Made by a program: the position numbers and the translations under genes. From contig NW_024040928.1 of NCBI RefSeq assembly GCF_014851395.1, forward strand, positions 15,391,012-15,455,011: 64,000 bases of DNA, read 5' to 3'. The DNA is from Micropterus salmoides. Its lineage: Eukaryota > Chordata > Actinopteri > Centrarchiformes > Centrarchidae. The notes beneath the pieces are model-generated. The model was not told the origin of the DNA. It saw nothing but the letters and a program-made list of their open reading frames with translations, and did no database searches. Shown here one piece after another: positions 12,548 through 23,740 of this stretch; the stretch's first letter is position 1, and each line of letters starts with the position of its first letter.

Positions 12548-14636
12548 GGCAGGCAAACAACACACAACAGCCCAAAAACACACACACACACTCAAACACA
12601 CACTACTCCTTTCACAGACACAGAAAACCTCCTAACCAAACCCAAAAACATTAGACACTAGAAGTCTCTAGAAATCTCAAATTCTTTGGTAAAAAAATGT
12701 TTTACCTTTTAAAAAGTAGGATTACAAAACTCAGTTAAACAATTCCTTGGCGGAAAAGCTAAACTCACTCACATGCATCCACAACTGCCCAGCCGCCAAA
12801 AACACGTGCACACATACATTAAAGCCTGAACGGAAAAGCCAACTCAAACTTCTGTGCAAAGTTTCACACTCGATCAAACTCACTAATTCGCTAAGAGTCC
12901 CTGCTGAACGCCAACTCGTATGTCCCTGTCTTGAGGCTTCTGAGAAATTTCTGTTAGTACATAGACAGATTGACCGTATTAACGAAGAGATTAGCGATTA
13001 GTCCTTCAATAGCAGCTCTGCTCTCGGTGTGCGCCTCTCTCATTAATAAACATCTCACTGACACAATGGACCTCACTATCCACCACAGAGAGAGGAGGGT
13101 GGAGGGAGGCAGGGAGAGAGGGGCAGTGTGGGACAGCCGTTCAGTCTTGAGGTTCAAGGAATGTGGCCATCTGCGGATGCCAACACATGTAAAACGTCTG
13201 ATGAAGTGATTTCTGTGCAAATTCAAACACACTGCAACAACAGACACAGCACACACATACCTGGAACACTGATGCAAAGTTTCTCTCACATTTTCACAAT
13301 CAGCAGTGAGGAGTTGAGGATTTGGTTTATATAAAAAGTTTTAATTTCCTCAGCAGTCCACTTCTTCTGCATTGTCCTACATTTAACTTTTGCAGGGCCC
13401 CAATTATGTCTTGTGACAGGTGCACAATAGTTTGGTGTTGCCCACCTGTCATGTTGGATGCTAGTCACAAGGCGGCGTTGCTCTTCCAGGTTCACAGTGG
13501 CGGGTTGATGGGTGGCACTTCAGCCCCAAACAGAGTCTCCAACGGCGCTTTGAAAATCAGGAAAACCGCTGGATTGTCTTTGGCCTGTAGAAGTCAGTGT
13601 TCCCAAATTAGCCGCTCCGCTAACAAATATTGTTGCTATTTGAACTTGTTTTAACCTGTAAAAACACGGGGGAAACAGAGGTTAACGTTTCCCTGACTGG
13701 TGAAAAGCAAATAGCGTAATGTAACATCTTATTGCATCCGGACAGAAAATCCAATTCATGACAGTTGCCAGTAAATTAATTTAAAGCTAATATTAGCAAC
13801 GCTAGCAGTCACGGGTTTTCGTCTTAACTTTGTCTTCTCATGACAAGAACAGTGTGTCGATACTTTCCTGTAGGTTTAAACAAACAAAGTATGGTTCTCA
13901 AATCTAACGGGACTGTTCATATTATTCAAAGATAGCATCTGTCTATGCTAACGTTAGCTAACCGCTTGACTTCCTTCACGAGAACCCCCCTAGCTGCGCG
14001 TATCCTAACACCGTTAATTAGTGTCAACACTCGTTACTCACCATGAAGTGAACAAAATTAAAATTCCTAACATGTATGACATACGGACAGTTAACGCCAG
14101 CCACCTTGACTAAAGCTCCACTATGCCAGGGCACCATACATTAAATGAAACCAGTGTTACTGTTCCTCTAGCTACCAGCTGTTACTGGCTAGCCCACCAC
14201 TGGACAGTAGTATTAGTCCTGTTCGAACCACTCACCGGATCTGTCCCTACATGTTGGTCACAGGACAAATATCGGAAAGGTAAACAGCATATCATCATAC
14301 AACTACTTGATTATCAGATGTTTGATGTTTGTCAAATAAATACTCTAATATTACATCATTATGAGTGTATTATGATTATGTATTTTTGTATGTATGTATA
14401 AATGTATAATACCATATGGGAAGTGTTATTATAGCTGAGCTGAATTACAGTGAATATTATTTCTAACAACCGTGGTTGTAAAAGTCAACAAAACATTGAT
14501 TGAATAATGTAAATGTATATGATGTATCACCACATGGTTAGACACTGTGTGCAGGAGTATTTTCATTTCACAAGTAGCTGCATTTGCCCTTTGGGTCAAG
14601 GACAACATGCGTTGTCAGTAATCAGTTCGATTCTAA
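12548..14636. other. Intergenic stretch, no gene recognised
   Basis: No exon I can name is present. Reading frames at 13286-13495 (minus) and 13322-13654 (plus) overlap each other and match nothing I know. Around 13785-13962 there is a cluster of GCTAAC/GTTAGC words, including three overlapping copies at 13948-13962, like that seen downstream of the lin9 start. This may mark an unannotated promoter or an old repeat. Confidence 0.4.
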
Positions 14637-15363
14637 ACTGAAGTCAAGCCAGCCTCCACTTCGAAAACGACAGTCAAGCAAGCCCTCGCGCTGTTTTGCG
14701 ATGCGTGTTTTTTCTAGGCATTAGGGTAACATCGTGTCGCAGTACATTTCAAAATAAAAGTGTGCTCCTGCTGAACATAATGCAATTGATGTGGCAGAAA
14801 CGATTGAATAAATAAATGAATACTTAAGACACCACAAGTTTCTAAAGAAAATATTACATTCTCACAGAAAGCTTACTACATTCAGCCAAGATTCGAACTC
14901 ATGTAAAAAGAAAACGTCCTGTTTCCACTGACTTATTTCACTTCACAGTTTTTAAAGTTACAGCCCTTGAAAGTGTCTAATATTTTCACTATTCGCCAAG
15001 ATTCAAATTGACGTAAAAAGGAAACTTCCTGTTTCCACTGACTTTACAGTGACAGCCGACCACCAAAGGGAGACCCTGACCACCAGAGAATAACAGTCAG
15101 CCAATATCAATGCAGTCTCATGTCCATTTTCTAAATGTATACACATATAAACACACAGACACTGCACATTATTTTCCAGATATATACACATGTATGTGTA
15201 TAGACAAAATATTAAACATCTTTATAAATAAAAGTAGGCTATGTGTATATATTACAAAAAAATATGTAATTGTTCAGAATGTGCATATGTGTGTATCTTG
15301 GATCATTTCTTTATTCCCATTACTTCCTTGTCCATACAAGCTTTATTGGTGGGATGCGATGTA

Positions 15364-15474
15364 TTACAGGCACACAGAGCAATTCCACTTTGACTTTCTC
15401 GCTTTCTTCAGGTCTCTGGTGTCCATAGCAAGGCACTGCTCATGGAACCACCTTTCACACATTTCACATTGGAT
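15364..15474 (-). CDS. PHD-finger C-terminal exon inside the foldback element
   Basis: After a good acceptor (CCTTTGTAG), 36 codons and a stop read IQCEMCERWFHEQCL, a basic spacer, then KWNCSVCL and stop. The spacing C-x2-C, W-F-H-x2-C and a terminal W-x-C-x2-C is that of the second half of a PHD finger. The first Cys pair would be on the preceding exon. The frame is intact and ends right at the last cysteine pair, as in transposon proteins that carry a C-terminal PHD. It lies in the interior of the 14637-16964 element on the minus strand. A host gene fragment captured by the element is the alternative. Confidence 0.6.
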   Translation of the reverse strand: MQCEMCERWFHEQCLAMDTRDLKKARKSKWNCSVCL

Positions 15475-16278
15475 CTACAAAGGACAAGGTTAAAATTTCA
15501 AAGATGATTGTCAGGGTACTCTCACAACATAAGACCTTTTTCAACAAATGAAGAAAACAACATAGTCCCAGTCTCTGTTTACTGTTACACACACACACAC
15601 CTCTGCTCATACTAGATTTCCATTTCTACAATAAACAAGTCACAAGAACAAAGACTGTGACAGTGTCATTGGATTGGACAGATTACCAACATCATTAATT
15701 GTTCTAACTGGACAAACTGTGGAGGTGGACAGCCAAAAAAGAATCATTCTGATAATTCATTCATTTTAATAGAGGTCTCAAGTTTGAGGATCAGAAGCCA
15801 ATACCTCTTTTATAGGCCTACTAGTAGTCGACTGTGTAGGCCTTATATGGTTTTTACCCCTTTCTGTCTTTCATCTTGGTCAGCGGGTTGTTCTGTTGTT
15901 CGTTTTTAAGCTTCTGTAGGCATAGCCTACAGGTTCCCTGCTCTTACTACCGTGTTACATTATAGGTCCACTGTTTTTTTAATTAAAGGTTATTTCATCT
16001 GTTTACCTCCAAGGATGTCAATATATGCGACAATAATATATTAACGTTACAAACATTGAATTACATTTTGACTGAGACACTTTCATAGGTTTAGAGAAAA
16101 GGTACAAGGTTGTTATTAGTCATTTTACAGCACTAGGCTGCATAACAAAACGAAATTTGTAGTTCATTCATGATACACCTGCCTATATTAAAATATGGTA
16201 ATATATTAATTAAAATAAATCAATATATAGGCTACAATTAGGCTATTTATATAGGCTACATAAATAGCCTACATACAC

Positions 16279-16477
16279 GTATACATCCATCTTGACTGCG
16301 TTTGAGCACCAAGAGTAATTGATGTAAAAACAAGTCCACCTCCTCTCATCTTGATGGAGTCTTGCACTGATAGCTTTAATTTGGCCCATGGGCTGCCTCT
16401 TGCCGTCCACTGCTGTATGTGAATCAAATGTGAGACCACATTTTGAACAAAAGCGCAGGTTGGCTTCACATCGGCCC
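16279..16477 (-). CDS. Candidate upstream exon of the foldback element's gene
   Basis: On the minus strand an acceptor (CCCTTTCACAG) is followed by an open stretch containing RCEANLRFCSKCGLTF, then GKRQPMGQIKAISARLHQ. It runs to a possible GTGTAT donor. The two C-x2/3-C type cysteine groups suggest a zinc-binding segment, and the composition looks coding. There is no start codon in it. I do not recognise the family. It would be an internal exon of the same gene as the PHD exon at 15364-15474. Confidence 0.35.
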
Positions 16478-17339
16478 CTGTGAAAGGGTACTAAACTAGA
16501 GTTGTTAAAAGTTGAAACAGGAAGTTTCTTTTTTACGTCAATTTGAATCTTGGCGAATAGCGAAAATATTACACACTTTCAAGGGCTGTAACTTTAAAAA
16601 CCTACATCAGATTGCTCTGATATTGACAGAGGATCTCCCTGAGGTGGTCTGCTGTCATTGTGAAGTGAAATGAGTCAGTGGAAACGGGACGTTTTCTTTT
16701 TACGAGTTCAAATCTTGGCTGAATGTAGTAAACTTTCTGTGAGACTGTAATATTTTCTTTAGATACTGGTGTCTTAAGCATTTATTTATTTATTCAATCG
16801 CTTCTGCCACATCAATTGCATTATGTTCAGCTGAAGCTCACTTTTATTTTGAAATGTGCTGCGACACGATGTTACCCTAATGCCTAGAAAAAACACGCAT
16901 CGCAAAACAGCGCGAGGGCTTGCTTGACTGTCGTTTTCGAAGTGGAGGCTGGCTTGACTTCAGTGATTCACACCTATTTAAAGTCTGCAATTCAATTTTC
17001 ATTTATTTTATCCCTGAACTGTAACAGATTTATCCATTCAGACCTATAAATTGCTGCCCACATCTCTGATTTGTTCTGCTATGCAAGAATGATTAGTGAA
17101 GTAAAAAGGAAGTTCAGTCTGACTATCAGGCTAAGATACATAACAAAACATGATAAAATGAGTACTCTGCAGCCTGGATCTGTGGAAAGGACATCCTGCT
17201 TTTGCAAGAGGTCTTTTTTTCTACCAGTTGGTGGCAGCAGTGAGTCGGGGACATTTTTCTAAGATTATAATCATGCCTCAAGACATCTAAGTATCGAAAC
17301 CTATTTTCAGGAGAAAATATCATAATTGGTGTACATGTC

Positions 17340-17990
17340 ATATTATCTGACATGTACAACACCATCATCCCGGACATCCTCAGCACCAAACTCATCCAGC
17401 TCACTGTGCCAGCCTCCACCTGTCAGCAGATCACAGACTTCCTGACTGACAGGAGTCAGCAAGTGAGGCTGGGGAACATCACATCCAGCACCCGGACTAT
17501 CAGCACTGGCGCCACCCAGGGGTATGTGCTCTCCCCACTGCTCTTCTCCCTCTACACCAACGACTGCACCTCAGGAGACCCATCTGTCAAACTCCTGAAG
17601 TTCGCTGACAACGCTCCAGAACAACCTGGAGCTTAACACGCTCAAAACTGTGGAGATGACCGTGGACTTCAGGAGGAACCCCCCCACTCTGCCCCCATCA
17701 CCATACTCAACAGCCCTGTGTCTGCTGTGGAATCCTTCAGGTTTCTGGGATCCACTACATCCCAGGACCTGAAGTGGGAGCCCAACACTGACACCATTAT
17801 CAAGAAGGCCCAGCAGAGGACATACTTCCTGCGTCAGCTCAGGAAGCTCAACCTGCCTAAGGACCTGCTGATCCAGTTCTACACAGCCATCATCCAGTCT
17901 GTTCTCTGCACCTCTATCACGGTCTGGTTTGGATCTGCCACCAAAAAGGACAGGGACAGACTACAACGGACACTACACTTAGGCCTTTAA
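17340..17990 (+). mobile_element. LINE reverse-transcriptase remnant
   Basis: Two in-phase open stretches (17352-17636 and 17718-17990) encode parts of a non-LTR reverse transcriptase. The first contains GNITSSTRTISTGATQGYVLSPLLFSLYTNDC and KLLKFAD in order. The second contains ESFRFLGSTTSQDLKW, KKAQQRTYFLRQLRKLNLP and a conserved C-terminal block. The catalytic F/YADD motif is broken: after FAD the frame runs into unrelated codons and a stop, so a deletion has removed the second Asp region. The piece is 5'-truncated and dead. It belongs to the L2/CR1-like group common in fish. Confidence 0.85.
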
Positions 17991-18361
17991 TTCCCAGGGT
18001 CTGTTAACCTCACTAAGCCATCAGATCCCTGAGTCTTTTATGTGACAGTATTTTTGTCCTCCTATGCCTTTTGCTGCTGGCATCTCTTCATCTGTTCAGC
18101 CCTTATTATGGTTGTTGATTGTGACCTTTTTGAATAACACCACCTTAGTTATTTTGAGCTAATGATGCCTAAGCTAAAGCTCAAAGCAAAAGGGTTTGGG
18201 TGGTTGTCAAATCAAGATATACTGCTAGAAGTTATTGTACTTGAGTGCAAGCTGGCTGAAGTATTTAAGGATGCTGGCATTAATAGATTACTAAAGGGGC
18301 CAATTGGGGACAGGCCCAGGGGCCCAACAGTCTGGGAGAACCAAGCCAGGGCCTCTGTGTG

Positions 18362-18440
18362 ATTTCAGAATCAGAATCAGCTTCATTGCCAGGTTTACAC
18401 ATACATACATACATACATACCAATTTGCTTTGGTGACTAA
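18362..18440. repeat. Dispersed repeat end with CATA microsatellite
   Basis: The phrase CAGAATCAGAATCAGCTTCA followed by a CATA tandem run (about 18397-18420) is the typical 3' tail of a widespread teleost interspersed repeat. Confidence 0.6.
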
Positions 18441-19969
18441 ACGTAAACCTATATAACTATAAAACATATTAAAATTGACAATATATACAAAATATAAAAG
18501 AATAATAAAAACTATGTTCTGTGTGGAATATGGCAATATGAATGTTATTAACTTTACACCTTCAAAGAGAGCACATTTGGCCTAGTACTACTTGCTATCA
18601 CCATGCCATATGTGGGCTCTCCCTTTTTGAAGGCTGCCTGGGGCTGATTGGTGGGAGAAGGGGCCTTTTAGGTGTTAGGTCTCATAATCCATTCATGTTT
18701 GTTTGTTGATTTGCGAATCTTTTTGATGCAACATATTTAAGATTTTGCCTGGTGGGAAATGAGAAATTGTCAATATCTAAGTGTTTCAGCACTTCGATCC
18801 TAACTGACCTGTACACGTCTCCACTTTCAAGAGCTTTGTGAGACTGCCAAAAATAGCTACTATGCATTCATTGTCAACTGTCAATATACACAGGATTACA
18901 CTGCAGGTTTGTGATACACGCTGCCAGACCCAAATAGATGTCTGTGTCCGGCATAAGTGAAATGTTCGGCAGGTATGTAGGCCAGAAGGTCCGTTCTGCT
19001 TCTGGTTGGGCTTGAGTGCATTTGAGAATCTGCTGATTAGCGGATAGCCAAATAGGTTTGCCTTAATGCTAATTAGCTTCTGGGGTTTTTCACTTAGCAG
19101 ACTCATCCCGCAGGCGGGCACAAGTTCACAGGCACTCCAAATAGTTAGTAAATAAAATTACAGATTGAATCACAAACATTAACTTCAATTGCTCATAATG
19201 AACACAAAGACAATGTTGTTTTAAAATGGTCTTCTCATTTACTCTGACAGTGACATGTTAAACATATTCAAAGGTGCTTTATTGTATGCTTGCCAAGTGT
19301 CAGAACAATGCTGATGTGGTGGCAATTATAGCAAAACTAATTGCCTTAGACCTGGCATTTATTTTTAGATGCACGGTAATCAGCAAGAAAGGTCTGAACT
19401 ACAGGGTTACTGTGGGACAGATGGATACTTATTAGATCAGCCTTAGGGGCTTTGTACGTTGCCCGGACACAATTAGCAAAGCAGGTCTCAAAAACTTTAA
19501 CCAGCTTACAACCACAGAGACTGCAGGCCTGCTGATGCTATCAGCCTAGTGCTCTTCATCATCAAAATTTAGGTATATTTGTCGGTTTCAACACACCTGT
19601 TGTTCATGCTGCTATTTTTCTTTTGTTGGTCTGTGTCTGATTATCCCTGACAATTCTTCTCTTGTTTCTTTACCTTGTTAATATACAGTACAATTTGTCC
19701 TGATGTGTGATTATGATTGGGTTTAAAAGTTTACAATTAACAGTTACATTTTTAACTGTAACAGGTGAATCATGTGAACTCATTTGGTGAAGAATAACTT
19801 GTAAAAAACACATTAGAATACACCATCAACTCAGCGACACACACTGCTAATAAAATAAAACTATATACAAAAATGGCACTAGTACAGTACAGATTAGTCC
19901 TTGCTGCGCATAAGATTAGCCACCCTTATTTTATTTTTTATTTTATTATTATTATTATTATTTATTTAG

Positions 19970-20310
19970 GGCGGCACGGTGGTGCGGTGGTTAGCACTGT
20001 CGCCTCACAGCAAAAGGTCGTGGGTTCAAACCCGGTTCCCTGGCCTTTCTGTGTGGAGTTTGCATGTTCTCCCTGTGTCAGCGTGGGTTCTCTCTGGGTG
20101 CTCCGGCTTCCTCCCACCATCCAAAGACATGCAGTCTAGGTTGATTGATGACCCTAAATTGTCCTTAGGTGTGAGTGTGAGTGGTTGTTCGTCTATGTGT
20201 GGCCCTGCGATGGACTGGTGACCTGTCCAGGGTGTACTCCGCCTTGTGCCTGATGTCAGCTGTGACCCTGTACGCAGGATAAGCGGGTGACGATGGATGG
20301 ATGGATAAAG
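19970..20310 (+). repeat. tRNA-derived SINE-type fish repeat
   Basis: It begins GGGCGGCACGGTGGTGCGG, carries a Pol III B-box-like GGGTTCAAACCC at about 20023-20034, and ends in GGATGGATGG units near 20300. The phrase CATGTTCTCCCTGTG and the 'ccaaagacatgcag' segment are typical of this very abundant teleost family. A TTA-rich run (19930-19968) precedes it. Reading frames across it are shadows. Confidence 0.8.
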
Positions 20311-22538
20311 ATAAACTAACAAGAACCGTGCAGGAGAGGTAACAAACCCCAAAGGGCTTTTAACTTAAAACCTCCCCTCTAAGCAATGCCAATACTCATA
20401 GAAAGAAAGAGCAAAGAAAGAACAAAATAATATATAAAATAACAGTAGCAACAATAATAAATGAAACAAAAGGGAACCCAAAACACAGAACACATGCTTG
20501 AACTAGCTATGACATATGCCTAATAACTTTTCCATATTAAACTAAAATACTGATTTATGGACAGGTTTTGATATAGGCCTAGAGGAAAATACAAGTGATG
20601 GTCCTCATCTCATCAGAGTTAATTATAACAATGTTATGACATAAATTTGAAAAAATTTGTGTCGTTAGAGGAGTTATTCCACTTCACTGAACCTAAACAC
20701 GGGGAACCAGTTAACAGCCTTGATAGCCTTGTCAGTCCAGCCTCGACACATTTTGCTCACGGGGAAGAGGAAGATAAAAAAAATTTAGTTGTTTTAGAAA
20801 TTGTATTAGTTTGAGTGTGTATGTATTACAGAGATGTAACAGACAGAAGGCCTAGTTTATGAACCTCTTTGTATGGCTGAAACATAGAGACACGTCTGGC
20901 AATCCTAACACAGCTTTCTGTTTTCAAGAAGCAGGTAATAGACTTATTTTAAAGCCTGAATGATTTCCCCATTGGACTGTTATTTTTCAGCAAGGAACCG
21001 AACTATTTTCTTCTTCAAAACATTGGTCAGATAGCCTGTTATGCCTTGTAGAAACACCTTAATTTAAATGCTTAGTGAAGGCAGTTTTATTTGGGTCTAG
21101 TTGCGGTTGAATCACCTCAGGGTGCTGTTACCAGGTGGGAAGGGATTTGTCTGGTTTTGTAGGCTGTTCGGTAACTATTTACCATTATGTCTCTAATTGC
21201 ACACACTGACATAACCAAGAGCATGAAGGCAATATAGAGGCAGGAAGCTTTATCTATGGTGACGGTAGAATGGGAGTTGAGTAAATGAAAAAGAAAGAGT
21301 GTATCAAAGAGAGAGCATTATGAAAAAGCACTGATCGTAATACTGTTTAATTTAAGTGTCAACCCTGCTTGTAAAAGATCCGGCCGACTTGGCAAAAGGT
21401 TGAGCGCACTGCATTTATCTTGGCGTTGTCTTGGTGCCAATGATCTCAGCTTTGCAGGCCAGTGAGAGTGGCTGCTGACTAACTAATCCTCTTTGCAATC
21501 CTCACTCCTGAGGCTTTGCTTCATGGCAATTGTTGACTTCATTTCAAAACAGTCCAGCTGGTGACCTACAATCCTGTCAGAAAGACTCCGCCACACATCT
21601 TGGCTGGACCTTGATCCCCATCTCTTCATCAGTTTTAGACTCTTCATCACAGTGGGGACTACTTAATTTTCCCTTTCATGGATTCTGCCTTAATTTTCAC
21701 ATCCACATACAAATCCCGTGCGATGGAAAAAGTGGATTATGACGGGCTGGCCAAATATATCCTACAACAAATTCTGGACATGGAGAGCGGATACACAATA
21801 TGTAAAACAAAACAGGTCAGTTTTGGAACTGTACACAACTCTTGTTTGTCAGACCAATGCGTTTCAGGATGACCCAGATGAAGGCCAGAAGCCGAAAGAC
21901 GTTGGTCTGACATTAAAGTGTACTGGTATACTACAAGTGTTGCTGGAGTTTTACCTCTTCGGGCTTTTTCTCTTCTTCACGCACCCTAAGCACAGTAAGT
22001 GAAGTTGTGCCAGAAATCCTTACTCTGCTTCTACATAACTCTTGTTTTCCGAGAATAGGTGTAGACTATACTGTACTGGGAGCCTAAATTCAAATAGCTA
22101 ATGTATTAAAATATAATAAATATCTCTTTATTTTCAAATTATTACAGCTGAAAATATTCACACTATTTTCCGCTGCCATGATGTTAAAAAGGCAGCTTTT
22201 CTAATAATAAGTGCTTTATCATATCCAGTATGTGAAGTGAGGATGCACAGTGAGAATGAGACTGGTGGCAGTGGACTGTGAGTGGGTGGGACAGCAGCAT
22301 TTAGAGCCAGATGGACCTGGAGGAGTTTAACTCTGGGCATTAAACAGCTCAGGTCTAAATCTGGCCACCAGATTATTTGTTTTCCTTCTGGCACACACTG
22401 TGTCAACACGTGAAGCCTTCCAGGTGGCTCTTTTCACCATGCAGAATGTGTGCACCATAACGTTAACCACCATAAGTTCTGTCCGCATACAACATCATAT
22501 TAAAAAGGGTTTGAATATTAAAGATCCTTTATATGATT

Positions 22539-22584
<46 letters not shown>

Positions 22585-23278
22585 TTTTATATGATTTGAA
22601 ATATATATATATATATGAAATATATATTTTATCTGGTCGGACAATGTGCTGTGTGGCCTAAGTAGTAGATCATATCAGGAGCCACAAAGGCTATAAAATC
22701 AATTGCTGTTTATTCAAGCTCACAAAATGGCAAAGGCTCTCCTGGTTAAGCATATAATAGAGTAGATAGGAACAGTATGGAAGTTGTAGAGATGATGCAG
22801 TGGTAAATAAGAAGGTGGATAAGCGGTTATCTTAAATCAGCAATAATCAAAAAGGAAACAAACAGCAATATGTTAAAAGCTTGTATATCTTATATTCCAA
22901 TGAAATTACAATTCTGCAATGTACTGTAACATACTGTAATGTATTAAAGTTCAAGGGTTAAAGTTCAAAAAAGGTAATAATAAATAATAAAATGCAAAGT
23001 GAACTGAATTTAACTAGGCCTACTTTACACTGAGGATGATACAGAGCCCCTAATTGGACATGGGGAAAAAAATAAAGTAACTCGTGAGCACCAGATACTT
23101 TCTGGTATGACAAGATTTTTTTTGCCCATGTCCCCTTAGGGGCTCTGTAGGATGACACCAGAAATTATGATATTTAGCTCAGTTTGTTGCATGTTCATGT
23201 GGCTTTGCTCTTTTTTTGTTTGTTTTGTTTTTAAAAATGAAGATCTGTTACAAAACTTGTTAAATAAATCCAAACACG
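20311..23278. other. Intergenic stretch upstream of the cyclase gene
   Basis: No host gene is recognised. A short open stretch at 21721-21816 ends in AAACAG before GTCAGT, like an exon end, but matches nothing I know and does not join in frame to the cyclase exon. The stretch also holds the AT microsatellite at 22541-22628. Confidence 0.4.
22541..22628. repeat. AT dinucleotide microsatellite
   Basis: A 42-base (AT)n run (22541-22582) is followed by a second short AT run after a duplicated 'ccttttatatgatttga' segment. The duplication of that segment on both sides of the run suggests slippage or a small tandem duplication. Confidence 0.9.
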
Positions 23279-23609
23279 CTTTAAGGGACACTGCGGCAAT
23301 TTGTTATTGGACTTCCATAAAGTTGGGGGACTAACCAGAGACATAGTAAATAAGGAATTAACAAAATCGAGGCATCAGAGCTCGGGATATTCTGCCTTTT
23401 AGTCCCTAGCTCGAAGCCCTAGAAATCCTGGATCCTACATTTCCCATAATGCAACTTGACCCCCAACTTCTCCACCTAGTATACACCCACATCCTTAAAC
23501 TCCACACCTCCAGTCTGTGTAAAGTTGTTTTCACAGGCACAGGAGTCTTACCACCCATGGATAGTTTACTGAACTTTATGTATAAAATTGGTGGAGTGCC
23601 CCTTTAAGA
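23279..23609. mobile_element. Short MITE upstream of the cyclase gene
   Basis: The ends read CTTTAAGGGACACTG on the left and GAGTGCCCCTTTAAG on the right, an imperfect inverted pair about 330 bp apart. There is no reading frame inside. It lies about 130 bp before the first cyclase exon and may therefore contribute to its promoter region. Confidence 0.6.
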
Positions 23610-23740
23610 ATTAATGCTCATTATGTTGATAGTGTGAGAAAAGCATGTTGTGGCCTGAAGCAAGTCTGACTCATCACTAACTGCATAAACAATACCTCTC
23701 TTCTCCAGCTTGCTGCCTTCTCCTGATCTCAGACCAACAG

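Larger units (their letters stand above)
14637..16964. mobile_element. Foldback DNA transposon with ~450-bp inverted arms
   Basis: The left arm (about 14637-15115) and right arm (about 16514-16964) are inverted copies of each other. The outermost word is ACTGAAGTCAAGCCAGCC, found inverted at the right end. Both arms share the words for 'acatcgtgtcgca', 'cgatgcgtgtttttt' and 'ttcgccaagattcaaattg'. They differ by point changes and by a roughly 70-bp segment that is shuffled between them. The flanks GATTCTAA (14629-14636) and GATTCACA (16965-16972) could be a decayed 8-bp target duplication. The 1.4-kb interior holds two minus-strand exon-like segments, one of which is half of a PHD finger. PHD fingers with long arms occur in some transposase families (Rehavkus-type Mutator relatives are one I recall), but I do not see a DDE core, so the superfamily is open. 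Confidence 0.75.

Noticed and set aside
13286..13654. Overlapping open frames on both strands at 13.3-13.65 kb
   Set aside because: One contains a KKWTAEEI stretch reminiscent of Myb-like domains, but the match is too short, and overlapping frames on both strands suggest chance or an old repeat.
19873..20352. Open frames on both strands across 19.9-20.35 kb
   Set aside because: They are translations of the tRNA-derived SINE, not genes.
21678..21872. Short exon-like stretch with MEKVDYDGLAKYILQQ and an AAACAG-GTCAGT end
   Set aside because: It does not join in frame with the first cyclase exon at either nearby acceptor, and I recognise no family. It may be a lone exon of an unseen gene, so it was not called.
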